64,000 nt of DNA from Vespa crabro (Eukaryota; Arthropoda; Insecta; Hymenoptera; Vespidae): assembly GCF_910589235.1 (NCBI RefSeq), contig NC_060972.1:248001-312000 (forward strand), read 5' to 3'. A program made the translations under genes and the position numbers. Each line of letters begins with the position of its first letter. Within the stretch, counting starts at the first letter, position 1. This document shows, piece after piece, positions 13,666 to 26,400 of this stretch. A model generated the notes under the pieces. It did not search any database. It had not been told where the DNA came from and saw nothing but the letters and a program-made list of their open reading frames with translations.

Positions 13666-16600
13666 TTATTTCAAATAATTGTGTATAAATAAATGTCTTA
13701 TCGATTCGAATTTTTGTTTGTTTTTTTCACGTTCTCTTAACATTTTCGAAGTATAAGTGTTCCTGAAATATAAATAATAATAAATATCAATTGCAAGCTT
13801 TAATAGAGAAGTACGTAGACTTTTAAGTACCATTAGAAAAGATGCACCGAGCAATAGACTCTTTAATCTTATGTCGAGATCTAATGGAAAAGTAAGTAAT
13901 AAAGTGTAATCATGGATTGTATTATTCCATTGATGCATTAAAGACGCCATTTGATGTGAACCATCGATCGAAATAATCTGTAGAAATAAGAAAACAAATT
14001 TTTTGATTAGATAGAAATTCCACGAGGGAATATTATTTACTATAATATTTGATGGAAATGTTTTTGTTTTTTCTTTTTATTATGTTTAAAGATCTGCATG
14101 AATCATGATATTATCTAAAGCTGTGAGAATATGAGAATGTTTCTGTTATAGACTATATCTTTTATAAACAAAAATTAATTTGATCGAATCTAACAAAATT
14201 TTATACGAAATTTACCTACTGTATGAAAAAGTGCTATTTAAAATTTCAGATATATCATCGCCATCAAAATGGCGATCTCAAAAACCTACAAATTAATTAT
14301 TAATTTTTAAGAAAATAGCTGGAGCAGTTCTAATAAAATTTCACACAAAAATGTCGTTCGATATATTAGACAGGATTTTCGTTATTTTTCGAATTTTTAC
14401 TCACATGGATGATTATTATTAAAATTTTAGCCGCATGTATCGTTTTTGATACACACTGAACATGTTCATTGATCATTTCAACTGATCATTTTCAGGCCAA
14501 ATAATATTTTTGTCAATGACAGGTAAAATGAAAGAAAACAATTGTTTATATCACTATTATATACATTATGTTATTGTAGCTCTTTTAAAGTCGTGTACTA
14601 ATAAAAATACTTACACACGGTATGCTAATGAGTTGTCAATTGTATAATGCAACTTTCTTTAATTATAAGCATTTACTTTGCGATTGGTTGCTTAAATATT
14701 TGCATTATCGTGAAAAAATTAGGAACAAAAGAAAATATTAATCAAAATTAAAAAAAAATTTACTAAGAAAAGACCACACAATATATAATAAATGATTGAC
14801 GTGCAAGTGTAAATTTGATACAAATATTAATTACTGAATGTATGCATTCAGTTGAAACAGTTCATTCGAATTGTCATGAACTTAATGAAGAAATAATATC
14901 AAAAAAAGAATTAAAATGAAAAGAAATTAAAAAAAATAAGTAACTTTTTTGTTGTTCTTGTACATTTTCAATATAAAGTAAACTTATTTGTTTGTTATAT
15001 TGTGCATTTTATAGTTCTAATATTTAATACTCAATTAAATTAAATAAATTGTCAGCTCACAAAAAAACAAAAAAATAGATAACTTTTATATATTTATCAA
15101 GCTTCATAATGTTTCCGCCACTCATGGTATAAAAATTATACTTATTCAAAAACAGCATGGCAGGGAATTCATTAAACGATTAAATTATTAATTACAATGT
15201 TACCTGAAATTGTGATTCCTTGTACATACAACAACTACATGCATTCGGTCCGTATATATTGCACAAAGGTTTCCGTGAAGCATCGTAAACGGTAAAACTC
15301 GGACCCAATATAGAGAAATTTTGTTCCACACTCCCAATTAAAGCCGTACTCGATACCGTAAGTTTCTTCGTAAATAAAAAAAAAGAACATTTAAAATAGA
15401 ATATGAATTACAGACATTTAAAAAATTAGTGTGCGTATGTCCATGCAGTAATTATCAATATTCATAATCAAATCAAATAAATAATCAAAATAATATGAAT
15501 AATACAAAAATACCTTAATGAAATGATATTACTATAATATTAAAAAAAAATATATATCTGTGAAAATAAATGTCTGAAAAAAATATAATTAAAACTAAAA
15601 ATATAATTAAAACTTAAATTACAATTTTTTGGAATGTATACCATCAATATCTCTAGAGATTTCAAAGTAATCTGCTGCTATTGGAATACACTTTTAAATC
15701 TATCAGAGATTATCTTTCAAGCTCATTAATACGATCCTAAAGATCGGATGTACTTTTAATTCTTTTATGATGTTTTAATTTACTTTTCAAACATATCTTT
15801 TATGATCTAATTCAAACATTTTTAATAAAACTCCGGACAAAATAATCTAAGCTTTCTTTAATTCAATTTGGAGATCATTTTTAATTTAATTTTTTCATAT
15901 TTGGACTGTCCAAGGTCCATATATGAAACAATAGAGGAATTATAAATATGTGGACATTCAACAGAATTATGTTTATTTCGCCAAAATAAATGATTACTTT
16001 AGGGACATCCTGTATACTGGTTTGTATGTGTATATCTGGGAGTGTATACACATAGTAGAGAATGAGATTAAGACGAAGATACTCAAATGTCATCAATCAA
16101 GAGCAGAATTGAGATCAAGTGAAGATTATTCACACATTGAATATTTATCAATAATCAACATACAATTTTATAGACCTTTGTTCGTAACATTTTTTAAAGA
16201 TTCCTTTAAAAAGTAATATTTACAAAATTAAAAATATATTTTTTTATATAAAACTAAACTCTAATTGCATGGAAATAATGACAATGGATTTTATAACTTA
16301 CAATCAACATAATCAACATACAATTTTATAGACCTTTGTTCGTAACATTTTTTAAAGATTCCTTTAAAAAGTAATATTTACAAAATTAAAAATATATTTT
16401 TTTATATAAAACTAAACTCTAATTGCATGGAAATAATGACAATGGATTTTATAACTTACAAAAAATTGTGAATGTATCAATGTTACGTACGATTTGCATA
16501 AAATTAGTTCGGTAATTAACGTATTAAGTTAAAATAAAAATAATAATGTTCTTTAAAGAATTATTAATTACGGATAACTTACATGTACTGGTCCAGGCAT

Positions 16601-17687
16601 ATATTTCCATACAGGATTTTTCTTAATAACAAACGCCGTTTCTCCAGCTTGGTCTAAGAAAATTAACGTAAAATCTGCGACTCTACATATGTACCTTTCT
16701 TCGTTGTCCTCACGAGATTCCGTAGCTAAAAAGATCGTTTCAGCTTTTGGTACTTTCACTCTATATTGTTTTCTATTTCCAGATAATCCAAATACTAAAA
16801 AGGTATAAACAGTTGAAGAGGATTATTTTCCAGAGTACGAAATAAAACATTGTCAGCTATCGAATAAATCGGAAGTTGAATAATTGTTAGTTTTTCTTAT
16901 GGAACATCCTGTACTTTTTTCAATAATTAAATATTTTAACTAATTATCTTTTAAAAATTATTAAACAAATATAGATCTAAAGTTAATAATTAACGAGATA
17001 TTAACCTGTGAAATATGCCATGTTGATAGAAATAGTAATACTAATCTTAATGAAACCGAAATTTATAAAAACTACAAGCAAAAATTATAAACGCCATTAA
17101 TCAAATAACACCTGAAATGTTACAAAAACAGATGTATAAAAAAGTATAATTATAAAACGTTGATTGTATATACAAGAAAATGGTGGACATTTTGAATATT
17201 TATAAAATTAAATAAACTATTATTTTTGTTAGTGTTATTATAAATTAATTTTAAACTTTTTTGTTTGCAATTAACAGCCTTAGTAAAGTAGTAACTAAAC
17301 TTATTGTAACATTGTTTTGTATGTTTTTCATTACCTCTTTCGTTACATCTTAAGATTGTTTATATTTGAAAGTGTATACTATTAAATACATAATTATACA
17401 TGCTAATGTCTTATTAATTATTAACTTTAAATCTGTGCTTGTTTAATAATTTTTTTTAAATAATTGATTAAAATATTTAATTAATAAAAAAAAAAACAGG
17501 GTGTTCCATAAAAAAACAAACAATCATTCAATTTTCAATTTAATCAGTAGTCGAGTGTTATACTCCATACTCTTAAAACATTTGACATATCAAATTATAA
17601 AACTTTTCTTAATACTCTTTTTTTCCACTGTTCCGAACTAACGAGATATTCGACTGGCCTTTAATTTATAATCACTCTATATACATA

Positions 17688-17732
<45 letters not shown>

Positions 17733-18512
17733 ATATATATATACATATATATTTGATATCATTATTTTTGATATCGATATTTTGATATCGATATTTCATA
17801 TAGAGTTTTCTAAAGTTCTTTTTTCCTAATGACAATATCGTATTATATTATACGTATAATACGTACAGCGACATATCGAGAAAAAACATATGTAAATATA
17901 AACAAAAAGCTTTTTACGACCATGTCTAACAATAAATACGTTACTGAATTACATTATATCGAATGACATAATAAATTAAATTTAATATGAAAATTAATAT
18001 GTCATATGCATATACAACATGATTACATATACACATATTCCTACGTAATCATATATGTGTCCTTGAATTTTTATACTGAAAATTAACTTTTTGAAAAACC
18101 TTAATATTTCATAAGGTTTATAAGAAAAAGAAATTTACATCCATTAAAGTTGATTATCCTTTGAATTTCCAATTGTTCAACTCCTGCTAAGAAATGCATT
18201 CCCGAGAGTACATTCAATTGAGATCTGGGTGTTGAGACCCAGTCCGTAGTAGATATTGGTATTGGTCTTCTGCCCGAGTTATTTTCACCTGATTGTAACG
18301 CCATAGTAAATATTTCTTATTCCAAGATAATTTAATAAAAACGGAAGGATGAAGGAAGCGAAGGAACAAGGAAATTTCAATGTTTACGTACATAAATATA
18401 TATACATGTAGATAGACGTACCTTGCGGTTGTACTGTGATAACAATAGGTCCTCGAAAAACCGGTGGTATACTAGATCTTTCTTGCGCCTCTAATTCCAT
18501 ATTTCCATTCAT
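13666..18512 (-). CDS. Phospholipid scramblase-like protein, 308 aa, five exons
   Basis: Five minus-strand exons splice in frame: 18512-18422, 18288-18139, 16794-16583, 15365-15204 and 13977-13666 (stop), each flanked by GT and AG. The 308-residue product matches the phospholipid scramblase family, which moves lipids between membrane leaflets in a Ca2+-dependent way. Visible landmarks are GMHFLAGVEQLEI (about residues 60-75), NRKQYRVKVPKAETIFLATE (about 86-105), the second repeat LIGSVEQNFSILGPSFTVYD (about 160-180), and the C-terminal FPLDLDIRLKSLLLGASFLM (235-254), equivalent to the Ca2+-binding loop and terminal membrane helix. Oddities: the cysteine-rich palmitoylation cluster expected after the first repeat is replaced by charged residues with one Cys; the usual Asp-rich start of the Ca2+ loop is weak; and about 53 residues, basic and Tyr-rich, follow the helix where most members end soon. 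A divergent paralog is likely. Confidence 0.85.
16151..16466. repeat. 158-bp tandem duplication in scramblase intron 3
   Basis: Two head-to-tail copies, 16151-16308 and 16309-16466. By eye about 153 consecutive bases are identical between copies (16151-16303 and 16309-16461), which implies a very recent duplication or an assembly artefact. It lies between scramblase exons 3 and 4. Confidence 0.95.
16830..17580. mobile_element. Non-autonomous element with long terminal inverted repeats
   Basis: The segment at about 16830-17010 reappears inverted at about 17395-17580, with the landmark ATGGAACATCCTGTAC on one side and ACAGGGTGTTCCAT on the other. The arms are roughly 150-180 bases with scattered mismatches, and the central 400 bases hold no open frame. 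This is the organisation of a MITE or foldback-type DNA element. Exact ends and target duplication could not be fixed. It lies in scramblase intron 2. Confidence 0.65.
17676..17800. repeat. AT microsatellite followed by GATATC units
   Basis: An alternating AT tract is followed by three spaced TTTGATATC-type units, also inside scramblase intron 2. Confidence 0.8.
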
Positions 18513-18817
18513 TACGAAAATTTAATGCGGCAAACTTAACAGCCTACAGTTTTGATCTAAAAATTTAAGTCAATTGTATCTAAAATCGTCGCATATAAAA
18601 ATCTATTATATACATTATATATTTACGTACAAATTCAGCACACATTTATGTACATATATTTCAACGTTTCTCCACAATGTATAACGTTTCGATCATTCTC
18701 TATCATCACATTTTACGCTCACTATACTTTCATTTCTTCTTCTTCGTTAATGAAATAAAAAAATTTAATTTTAATTTGAGCACTCTCATATTTTACATCC
18801 TATGTAATATATTCTAT

Positions 18818-18862
<45 letters not shown>

Positions 18863-19501
18863 CGTATTATGTTGTTATTAAATTTGTTTTAAAGATTTTC
18901 TAATGAAAAGAAAAAAATAAATAAATATCTATATATACCTATATATAATATATCGAACACTGGAGTCAAAATATTTTCTCACTGCCCTAAGTTATCCGTT
19001 AAACTGTTATCTTTGATAAAATAACGGCTTATCATGACTATGGATAAGCGCTATCTTTCTTCTAGGTTATTCGCTTACCAAGAACAAAAAAAATCTCGTT
19101 AATGCGATCCAAAAGGCAATTATTAAATGACAGAAAGATCTAAGTGAGGAATGAGTAAGGTGAGAGAGAGGTTGTTAGAAAGTTGATAGAATAGATAAGT
19201 TATATGTATAGAAAATGATAAAGCCATATTATCATAAAAATTTTTATTTTTTTTTATATTTCTTGGTTGTACTTATTAATCGTTAGTATTATGTATGTAT
19301 ATCACGATTCTCTCTCTTTCTCTTTCTCTCTCTCTCCTCTCTCTCTTTCTCTCTCTCTCCTCTCTCTCTTTCTCTCTCTTGAAAATTGCATCTCTCGATT
19401 TAGAAATTAGTTTTAGTAAGATTCCATGTATATAGCTGACATAGTAAAATGATACTCTATGAGAAGAAAAAATATATCGTCAGGAATTTTTGTTATATAA
19501 C

Positions 19502-19546
<45 letters not shown>

Positions 19547-20645
19547 TATATATGTATGTATATAGGTATATAGGTATATATGTATGTATATGTGACCTAC
19601 CCTAAAATTTGTCCTTCATTTTTAAAGTGAACGCGAAATATGTGTACAATATTTATGGAACTTTAAGCACACACGATATGTATTCGTTTAAATAGAGGTA
19701 AGGTGTCATTTGATAAATGTAAAAGATGATGAATTTGGAGAAACGAAATGATGAAATCTGAAAATGTATTTTCAAACAATTATTGCCATCGAAAAGAACA
19801 TATAATTTATAAGAAAAATCATTTACTTACTATAAGGAAAAAGGTTCAAAGAGTTAAAATTAATCAAAATCTTCCTATCCCTTAAAAAGATATAAAATAT
19901 AATAATGCTACTTTTATATGAATACTATACGTAATATATTATACAATGTAAAATGTATGTGTGTGTATATATATGTGAGAGAAAATTTCCATGTTATATT
20001 AAGGGATGTAAGAATGCATCAATATAATGAAAAACTTCAATAAAGAACTCTAATAAAAAGAAATGTTATCTAGATCGACTAGTTTAAAATTAGTTATAAT
20101 CTCGATGAGTTTGGTCATGCTATATAAATTTTCAACGTTTTATATTATCACATTTAATATTACTTTTTTGATCGTAACTTACGGAGTTACGAAATTAACG
20201 CATTAAATACCGGATGTATTTAATGGAAATATACAATTTGATACATATTACTGTTATTATCAAATATTTGTAAAACCCGAAAAAAATAATAAACAGATAA
20301 ATAAATAAATATCAATAAAAAGAAGGACGAAAAACAATGAACGTTGTCAGTATCGGATATTTTCTGGAATTATTAACATAATTCACGGGATATTCATGAA
20401 ATTTCAAGTCCCTTTTACGTGATAGGAATGACATGTAATATTTTATTTACATTTCATGTGAGTCATTATTTTTCATTTAATCAGAGAAGGAGATAAGCTC
20501 TCTCGAATAAAAACAGGTATACCAAATGCCCATATAATTTTCCGTTCGGTATGTTTCTTCAGGCACACCCCACACGCCTTTACTTGTTGCTGCTACCGGC
20601 AAACGGAGAGTTCCATGCGCGTTTCTATCGATCCTCAATGGCTTC
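18513..20645. other. Intergenic interval rich in microsatellites
   Basis: This lies between the divergent scramblase and secreted-precursor genes. It contains (TA)n tracts near 18817-18860 and 19502-19544, an imperfect (CT)n tract at 19309-19380 and TATG-type repeats near 19545-19590. No gene is recognised. The interval should hold the scramblase promoter, but no clear TATA box was found upstream of 18512. Confidence 0.5.
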
Positions 20646-20655
20646 TATATAAAAG
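20646..20655 (+). promoter_or_regulatory. TATA box of the secreted-precursor gene
   Basis: The sequence TATATAAAAG lies in a locally GC-richer stretch. A start site about 30 bases downstream (near 20676) would begin a leader exon that ends in a good splice donor at 20898/20899. The downstream gene has its ATG immediately after a splice acceptor, so it needs such an upstream exon. Confidence 0.65.
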
Positions 20656-20675
20656 CTCCCGTCATTGGTGATCGT

Positions 20676-20898
20676 GGTGCAGAGAACGAATTCCATGTTT
20701 CGAGAAACCATCGCGCAAGAGAAAAAACGAGATATAGAAAAAGAAAGACGAATTAAAAGGACATTGAACACGATCGTACGACTTACGTTATTTATCATGA
20801 GGAAAAATTATTAAGAAAGAGAGGGAGAAAAAGAGAGAAAAATAGAAAGAGGGAGAGAGAGAGATATAAATAGAGAAAGAGAAAGAGAAAGAGAGAAC
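20676..20898 (+). other. Putative non-coding first exon (5' UTR)
   Basis: Inferred leader exon from about 30 bases after the TATA box to a donor reading CA/GTAAGTG. It includes a GA-rich tract at about 20820-20895. It is inferred because coding exon 1 of the precursor gene starts directly after an AG acceptor at 22383-22384. The transcription start is not proven. Confidence 0.5.
20695..20814 (+). CDS. Upstream ORF, 39 codons, in the putative leader
   Basis: The first ATG after the TATA box opens a 39-codon frame that stops inside the leader exon. The peptide starts MFRETIAQEKK, is highly basic and resembles no family. If the leader is transcribed, this uORF would sit 5' of the main start and could reduce translation of the precursor. 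It may equally be non-functional. Confidence 0.35.
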   Translation: MFRETIAQEKKRDIEKERRIKRTLNTIVRLTLFIMRKNY

Positions 20899-22384
20899 AG
20901 TAAGTGAAATGATCGAAATATGATTTATGTTTTCATTGTCCTTATCATGTCAGCACGTTTCTTCGTTTCTTGTCACCTTCTCCTTAATGTTCATTCGATA
21001 TTTTGATAGGACGGTGTTCACGAACGTGAATAATTTTACTTCATATCATTTGCAATATGTTTATGTTTTTTTCTTTCATGTCTCGTCAATTATAATTTTA
21101 ACGCGTTTTTTTTATGCTTATGTTTAAATATATTTATAGACTTTTATGGTAAATCGTATACACCGTTCGGTAACGTAAATATCATTATGTTGTGCTAAAA
21201 CATGCGTGTTAAATTGAATGTTTTAAATAATAAAAGGTGAACGATCTGTGTAAGGAATACTTTATTAGAAGAAAAAAATTTAGTTACATTTATATTTTTT
21301 ATAAACACTCACCTACTGATTGTTTGACGTTACGGATTCTTGCTTTCATTTTATTAGTATATTATTATATTCTTATAAAAAAAACTGACATTTTACTGAT
21401 TTTATATATTTTTCAAATGTATTTTACTTTCGTAAAATGAGAGTTCATTTATTGTTCGCGTTGCTTATTAAGTCTTATGCATTAAAAAGAGATTTGCAAT
21501 ATCAATTTACTTTCATTGACAATAATAATTGACGATATTAAAATATAATGCATTAATTTTAAACCAGTCAATTTGTTTCTTAATATGTAGCATGCTTTAT
21601 TGATCTTACGTAGGGAAACAAATTATACGCGTTCGATGACGTAAAACGAAGGATTATAATAGTCATATAAGATCCCCGCCATACTATTTATTAATATAGG
21701 AAAACTATTATAAACATTATAAATATTTATATATATATATTTATTTATTATATTCAAATGTAGTGTGTGTATATGTGTGTGTGTATGTATGTTTATATAT
21801 ATATATATTTATATAATGTATGTCATCTTATCGATATTGAAGAAAATATTATTTCAGATCGCAAAATATTTTGAACTATTGACTTTAGACTTTACACATC
21901 GAATACATTCATATCTCATTTAATTGTTATCAATCGTTTGCAATCGAGTACACAATATTTCTTCATTTTAAATATTTCATCAATATTTCTTCGTTATGAC
22001 AAAGAACTTCGCTGTTCCCTTAGGGAAGTCGGTATTGGCCCAAATACAATTAAGCTCATTAACATTTTCATACTGAATAATTTAATAAACAGAAGTCTGA
22101 TGAATGTAAGCATTGGCTATTTATGGATTTTTGTTCTCATTTTTTTTCTTTTCTTTTTTCCTTTCTTTTCTTTTGTTGCTGTTCTTCATTTTAGAGAGGA
22201 TAAAAAAAATCTAATAAATCGAGAAGTTTAATTCATGAAATTTATATTATTCCCCAATGAAACATATTTAATAATGATTTAATAATGATAAGGGTGATAA
22301 GGAAAGGCAGAAAATATTTCCCGTTTGCACCTAGCGGTCACTTCTATCCATTCACCAAGGCTTATTGATTTTTTGAATTAGCAG
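20899..22384 (+). other. Probable first intron of the secreted-precursor gene
   Basis: AT-rich interval running from the GTAAGTG donor to the acceptor GCAG just before the main ATG. It contains AT and TG microsatellites near 21720-21820. No exon is recognised inside it. Confidence 0.45.
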
Positions 22385-23374
22385 ATGTTGGGACAAGGTT
22401 GGATTTTGACGCTCGTCAGCGTTGGAATAACGGCGCTCGCTCCTGCGCCCTATGAGACGAACGAAGAGTCCTTGAGAAGTGCACTAAATGCTGTTACAAG
22501 AAAACAGATATCTTTGGAACCTGTCTCTCAAGAATATTACAATGATTTTCCTTCGCTCAAATATCACGGAGGTGACATCGAGAGAGTGTTCGAAAAGGAA
22601 CGACAGGCCGATCGAATTTTTCCAGAAGGAGACGAGGAACTTGAATTTCTACCGAATGGTGAGAACAAACATACGATAAATCAGCGTTAAATTTTCCTAT
22701 GACAGAACATCTCACAAATCTTGAAATTTTAACGGAACATCTTCATTATTTTATAAAGTGGGTAGATATTAATGACAAAAAAATTAATCAAGTAAATATA
22801 AGAGTTAAGAAAACAAGACGAACATTTATTCTCAAGTTTTAATTATCCAAAATAAAACACTTAAAAATAGTAAAATAATATTAATTCTCGTAATTTTCAT
22901 AGTATTGACTTTTCGCGGAACATAATGTGGGAAACGCTGTGATAGATAATACAATTATTCGTCACTATAGTGATCGATCAATTCAAAGGATATAGGACAT
23001 ATAAAGTTTTATTGTTGAGCTTATCAACGTGCTATGAGTTTACTTAATATTATAAACTGTTATGTTTAAAATTTATATTTTAAAATAAAAAAATCATTTA
23101 ATACCCCTAAACTGTTACAATTAAAAATTTTTTAATATCTCTTATTTTAATTTTGGTGTACGCATATAAAAAATTTTAACTAACCGATCGCAACGTAATG
23201 TCCCGTATTCAGATCAATTGCGATTCCAGAGAACGGACAACTAGAAATGGTGGGTGACGAATTTCAAGGCGTAAACAACAAGTTGCTCGAGAAGTCAGTT
23301 ATCGATTATTTGGAGAACGCGCAGGAGCAGGTAAAGTCTACTTTTCTTCGAGATTAAAAACAATGAGAGAGTGA

Positions 23375-23421
<47 letters not shown>

Positions 23422-26400
23422 GAAAAGAAAAAAGGTTCATTAAACGCAAACTCGATAACTTTTAAAAATAACATTTCTGTTTTTATTCTAAATTAAATAT
23501 GTGATAATCTTTAATATGTATAAGTACGTATAAGGATTATTTAAAAATATAATTCCCAAAATTTCAGCCTGTTCAAATTCGATTAAAAAGTTTTGTTTAA
23601 TTTTATTGAGAAAAATCAATCTTCTTAATAAAAAATACCAAGTACTATAGAAATAATTATTTAATAACTTATTTTTCTACATAAATGTGCATTATATACA
23701 CAGGAAGTTTGAACAAATTTAAACGATTTACATTAGATATATGTATTTTATAGGCTTTCTTCTTTCAGCATGCGCTTTAAAATGTGCGAGTACTTTTTTA
23801 AATAAAAGTATAGTAAGTACATATGCGCAGAAAATGATCATTATACAGATCAATCTAAAGCAAAGGTTGATTTTCCTCGATAAAATTAAAAAGAAAAGAG
23901 AAAAAACGATTAGACTGAAGATATAATTTTTAAAAGAGAACTGTGTACCGTTCCGTGTTATACATTTTTCTAGCATAATTTCGGACAATCATTTACTGTT
24001 TTTATATTTACTGTTAATTGTTAATAATTTTTAAAAATTCTTTTACGTTATTTGTAACTAAAAACTCTAACGTATTTCCATAAAAATGAACAAAAAATGA
24101 TTGACTTCGCATGAAATATATATATATACACACATATATATAACATATAATATATAATATATATAAATATATATATATATCTATATATATATAATATATA
24201 TATATATTATATATGTATATATATATATTATTGTTTATTTAGGAACGCGTACCGTCACTCTTTCGAGAACGCGAACGAAGTTCTAATCATAAAAGAGGTA
24301 ATGCAAAGGAAAATACAAATATAGACAGTCGAGAACTGGCGAAATTGTTTCTGGAGGAATTACAAGACGATTATCCGTACGCTCAAACGGAAACCGAAGA
24401 AAATTATTTGGATGTACCAATTTACGAGAAATATAGGGCCAACCAAGGAAATAAATTCTACGAGTTAGTATATTTAACGTAAAAAAGTTTTTAATAAGTT
24501 CTTTTTCTTTTATTTTTTACGTTAACCTTTTCATTCGATGTTATTACATAACAGGAACGAAGGTCCAATGTCATGGAGCGAACTCTTCGATAAAGGAGAT
24601 TTGTTGCCAGGTGAAAGAAGAAGAAATGGCGAGGAAAATGATTTCACGGATAAAGATACAGAACAGAATATCCTTTATTTCTTACCAACCGAACGAAGGA
24701 ACGTAAATGCGAGATATCCTTTGGGCCGAGAAATCGATAAATATCGAACTTTAGGGAAACGTTATCCGGTAGCTAAAAGAAGTCCAAAAGAATTCCAACA
24801 AGTGAAGAGACAAATTATGGATCCAAAGGTAGGTTCAGTTTCGATAGATAGCCAACAGTAAGTGTGTTTTTTTTCTTTTTCTGTTTTTTTTTAACGTTGC
24901 CATAAAGCTTCGTAAAAAATTTGTATTATTTACATTATTTTCTTTAAAGGTCGCACAAGATCTAGGCGCATTATTCGGCACGCAATCTACCCTGAAGACT
25001 CGTAATTGTACACGTCCACATAATCATGACCACGAACAAAACCACGACCACGACCACGACCACGATCATGACCACGACCATGATCACGATCATGATCACG
25101 ATTGCGATCACGACCATGAAAATATTCGCGTTAATACGTCGGAAGCTCCAAAGATAACTCCTATTTCCAAGGGTCAAAAGGAAAATGTCACGAAGATCAA
25201 TACATCAAAAGAGAAAGGCATCGAAATGAAAAAGAAGAATATCGATTGGTCTCAGTATTTTGGTATCGATCGTAGGAAGAAAAAGACTACATTCTTGGCC
25301 AGGCCAGGTACACAAGATCAAGATGACGAGTGGATGTTGCAACGATACTATGAGGTATATTTCTTTTTTTTTTTTTCTAATATCCTTTACCGTTGATCGT
25401 TACTGAACTTTTCATTAAAACGACTTTTCTTCTTTTTACGCCATAAAAATAAAATAAATATCTTACATGTCATATTTTTGTCCAATTCAATATTATAATT
25501 CAATTCAGTGTTCTATTATTTTTTTTAATATAAGACATGCAATTCAAATGGAATAGATGGAAAGTTCGTTAAAATATTCTTAACGATGATTAATAATAAC
25601 ATGCTTACAAGGGAAACAATAGCATTATCCATCACTGAAGATTACATGAATCCATTTTTCAATAGAACATGGCCGAAAATTTGAAACATCCCGAACGAGA
25701 GTCCGAGAGTGAGAACAATGAAAGAAAGGAGAAAGTTAATCAGATATATGCGATATTGAATAACGTTGGTATGGATTTAGAAAAGGTTTGTAAAAAAAAA
25801 AGAGAAAAAAAAGTAAATCAGTTATTAATACAAGAATATTTATATCATAGGACATTTAAAATATCGTTATAATTAAACACGATATTGTAAAAAGTTTGAT
25901 TGTATTTATATCTTTCATTAAATATATTTGGTAATATTGTGATTAATCCTTATAATTCACAGGCAAAGGATCAGATCATGAATCGACTAGCCGCTGCGTA
26001 TTCATTAGAAAAGATGCGTAAAGCATTGAATGAATTTAGAAACAGCCTAGCCGCTCACAAAGAAGCTCAAAAGGCTGCTTACGCTCGAAATAATTTCACA
26101 CAAAACCTTCGTAATGACGAAAGTATACAAAAAAAAGAAAACAAACAGACTGGCTTCAATATAAATATTAATGATGGTAGATATATTGTGTATATATAAT
26201 ATGCAAAGACATGTATAATTACAATATTAAGATTGTAGATAAGAATTAAATGATTAATGTATTTTTCTCTTTCTATTTTTATTTATTTAGCTTCGGATGG
26301 AAACAAGAACTGTCCGAATTTGGAGGAGATCGAACGACAGTGTAAGATTGTCGATAATTTAACTGGAGATAACAGTCAGATGCTATATTTACCATGCGTT

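Noticed and set aside
15881..16216. Overlapping open frames on both strands in scramblase intron 3
   Set aside because: No family resemblance; sits in intron DNA beside the tandem duplication and may be an old transposon fragment.
22488..22679. 63-codon open frame inside precursor exon 1
   Set aside because: Shadow frame of the real coding exon.
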